A DNA stretch of 6,151 nucleotides from Cellulomonadaceae bacterium (GTDB lineage Bacteria > Actinomycetota > Actinomycetes > Actinomycetales > Cellulomonadaceae). Made by a program: the position numbers and the translations under genes. The stretch lies in NCBI GenBank assembly GCA_031282935.1, contig JAITCS010000076.1, forward strand, positions 1 through 6,151, given 5' to 3'. The notes below the pieces were generated by a model, which worked only from the letters and a program-made list of their open reading frames with translations, was not told the DNA's origin and did not search any database. Positions 5,934 to 6,151 of this stretch are shown here, piece by piece; positions within the stretch are counted from its first letter, which is position 1; the number at the start of each line of letters is the position of its first letter.

Positions 5934-5964
5934 AATGGGGGTGGGCACAGCGCTCACCCCCATT
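5934..5964. terminator. Stem-loop between convergent genes, likely bidirectional terminator
   Basis: AATGGGGGTG (5934-5943) pairs perfectly with CACCCCCATT (5955-5964). The stem can extend by G-U, G-C and C-G pairs to 13 bp with a 5-nt loop, ACAGC. It starts 4 bp after the membrane-protein stop and ends 4 bp before the stop of the leftward gene, so it can serve both. There is no clean T-run; the leftward side has only TTTAGTTATT. This fits the tract-poor terminators reported in actinobacteria. Confidence 0.75.
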
Positions 5965-5968
5965 ACGA

Positions 5969-6151
5969 TTACTGCGGGCTGCCGATTCGGGAGATTAAGG
6001 GCATAAGTAACGGATTCATGAATCCCACTATCAGAATCCCGACCACTAGAATTAGCCCAATCCATTTCAAGGCTTTACTGAGTAATTCAGATTCGCGGCC
6101 CTGCATTGCAGTGGCGCCGACAATTACCGCGATACATTGCGGGGAAATCAC
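5969..6151 (-). CDS. Unidentified membrane protein, C-terminal fragment (cut by right edge)
   Basis: The visible 60 codons end in TAA at 5969-5971 and run off the window. The GTG at the very edge may be an internal Val codon rather than a start. About residues 28-53 are one strong membrane segment, including 'WIGLILVVGILIVGFM', followed by a short tail 'SRIGSPQ'. Residues 6-16 are also hydrophobic and may be the end of an earlier segment, with a charged loop 'GRESELLSKALK' between them. An internal ATG (residue 16) would give a 45-residue single-span protein, but I see no ribosome binding site for it, so a longer protein is favoured. I do not recognise the family. The gene is convergent with the HAAS membrane protein and shares its stem-loop. 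Confidence 0.6.
   Translation of the reverse strand: MISPQCIAVIVGATAMQGRESELLSKALKWIGLILVVGILIVGFMNPLLMPLISRIGSPQ

Overview
The window looks like chromosomal DNA from a Gram-positive actinobacterium of moderately high GC. This rests on GTG/TTG start codons, a GC-leaning codon choice, and a PadR regulator paired with a HAAS-domain membrane protein carrying an 'NIF-F-DADG-P---VQLFDQ-G-P' ectodomain, a combination I associate with actinobacteria. I cannot fix the genus; a member of the Actinomycetaceae is only a guess. Coding density is very high: the longest gap between genes is about 140 bp, so there is no empty stretch over 300 bases.

Layout, left to right: (1) the C-terminal three quarters of nagB (glucosamine-6-phosphate deaminase) on +, cut by the left edge; (2) a divergent tRNA-guanine transglycosylase gene (tgt family) on -, whose stop codon lies 3 bp from the nagB stop; (3) a 605-codon gamma-class N6-adenine DNA methyltransferase on -, upstream of tgt and read in the same direction, with 11 degenerate 9-bp repeats in its N-terminal linker and no visible restriction partner; (4) a short divergent control region with a good sigma70-like promoter and a spaced inverted repeat whose left arm is the -10 box; (5) a PadR-family regulator on +, 2 bp from (6) a five-segment membrane protein with an N-terminal cytosolic HAAS domain, a Trp/Asp-rich ectodomain and a Pro/Thr/Asp tail; (7) a strong stem-loop; (8) the C-terminal end of an unidentified membrane protein on -, cut by the right edge.

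How the parts may work together: padR and the membrane protein form a clear two-gene operon, probably autoregulated and possibly envelope-responsive. Its promoter lies inside the 5' end of the methyltransferase gene, so control of the two divergent units may be linked. The methyltransferase and tgt could share a leftward transcript, but the 139-bp gap leaves room for separate signals. nagB is ordinary amino-sugar catabolism. The most unusual items are the non-canonical substrate pocket and two insertions in the transglycosylase, the repeat-bearing solitary methyltransferase, and the symmetric divergent promoter/operator region.
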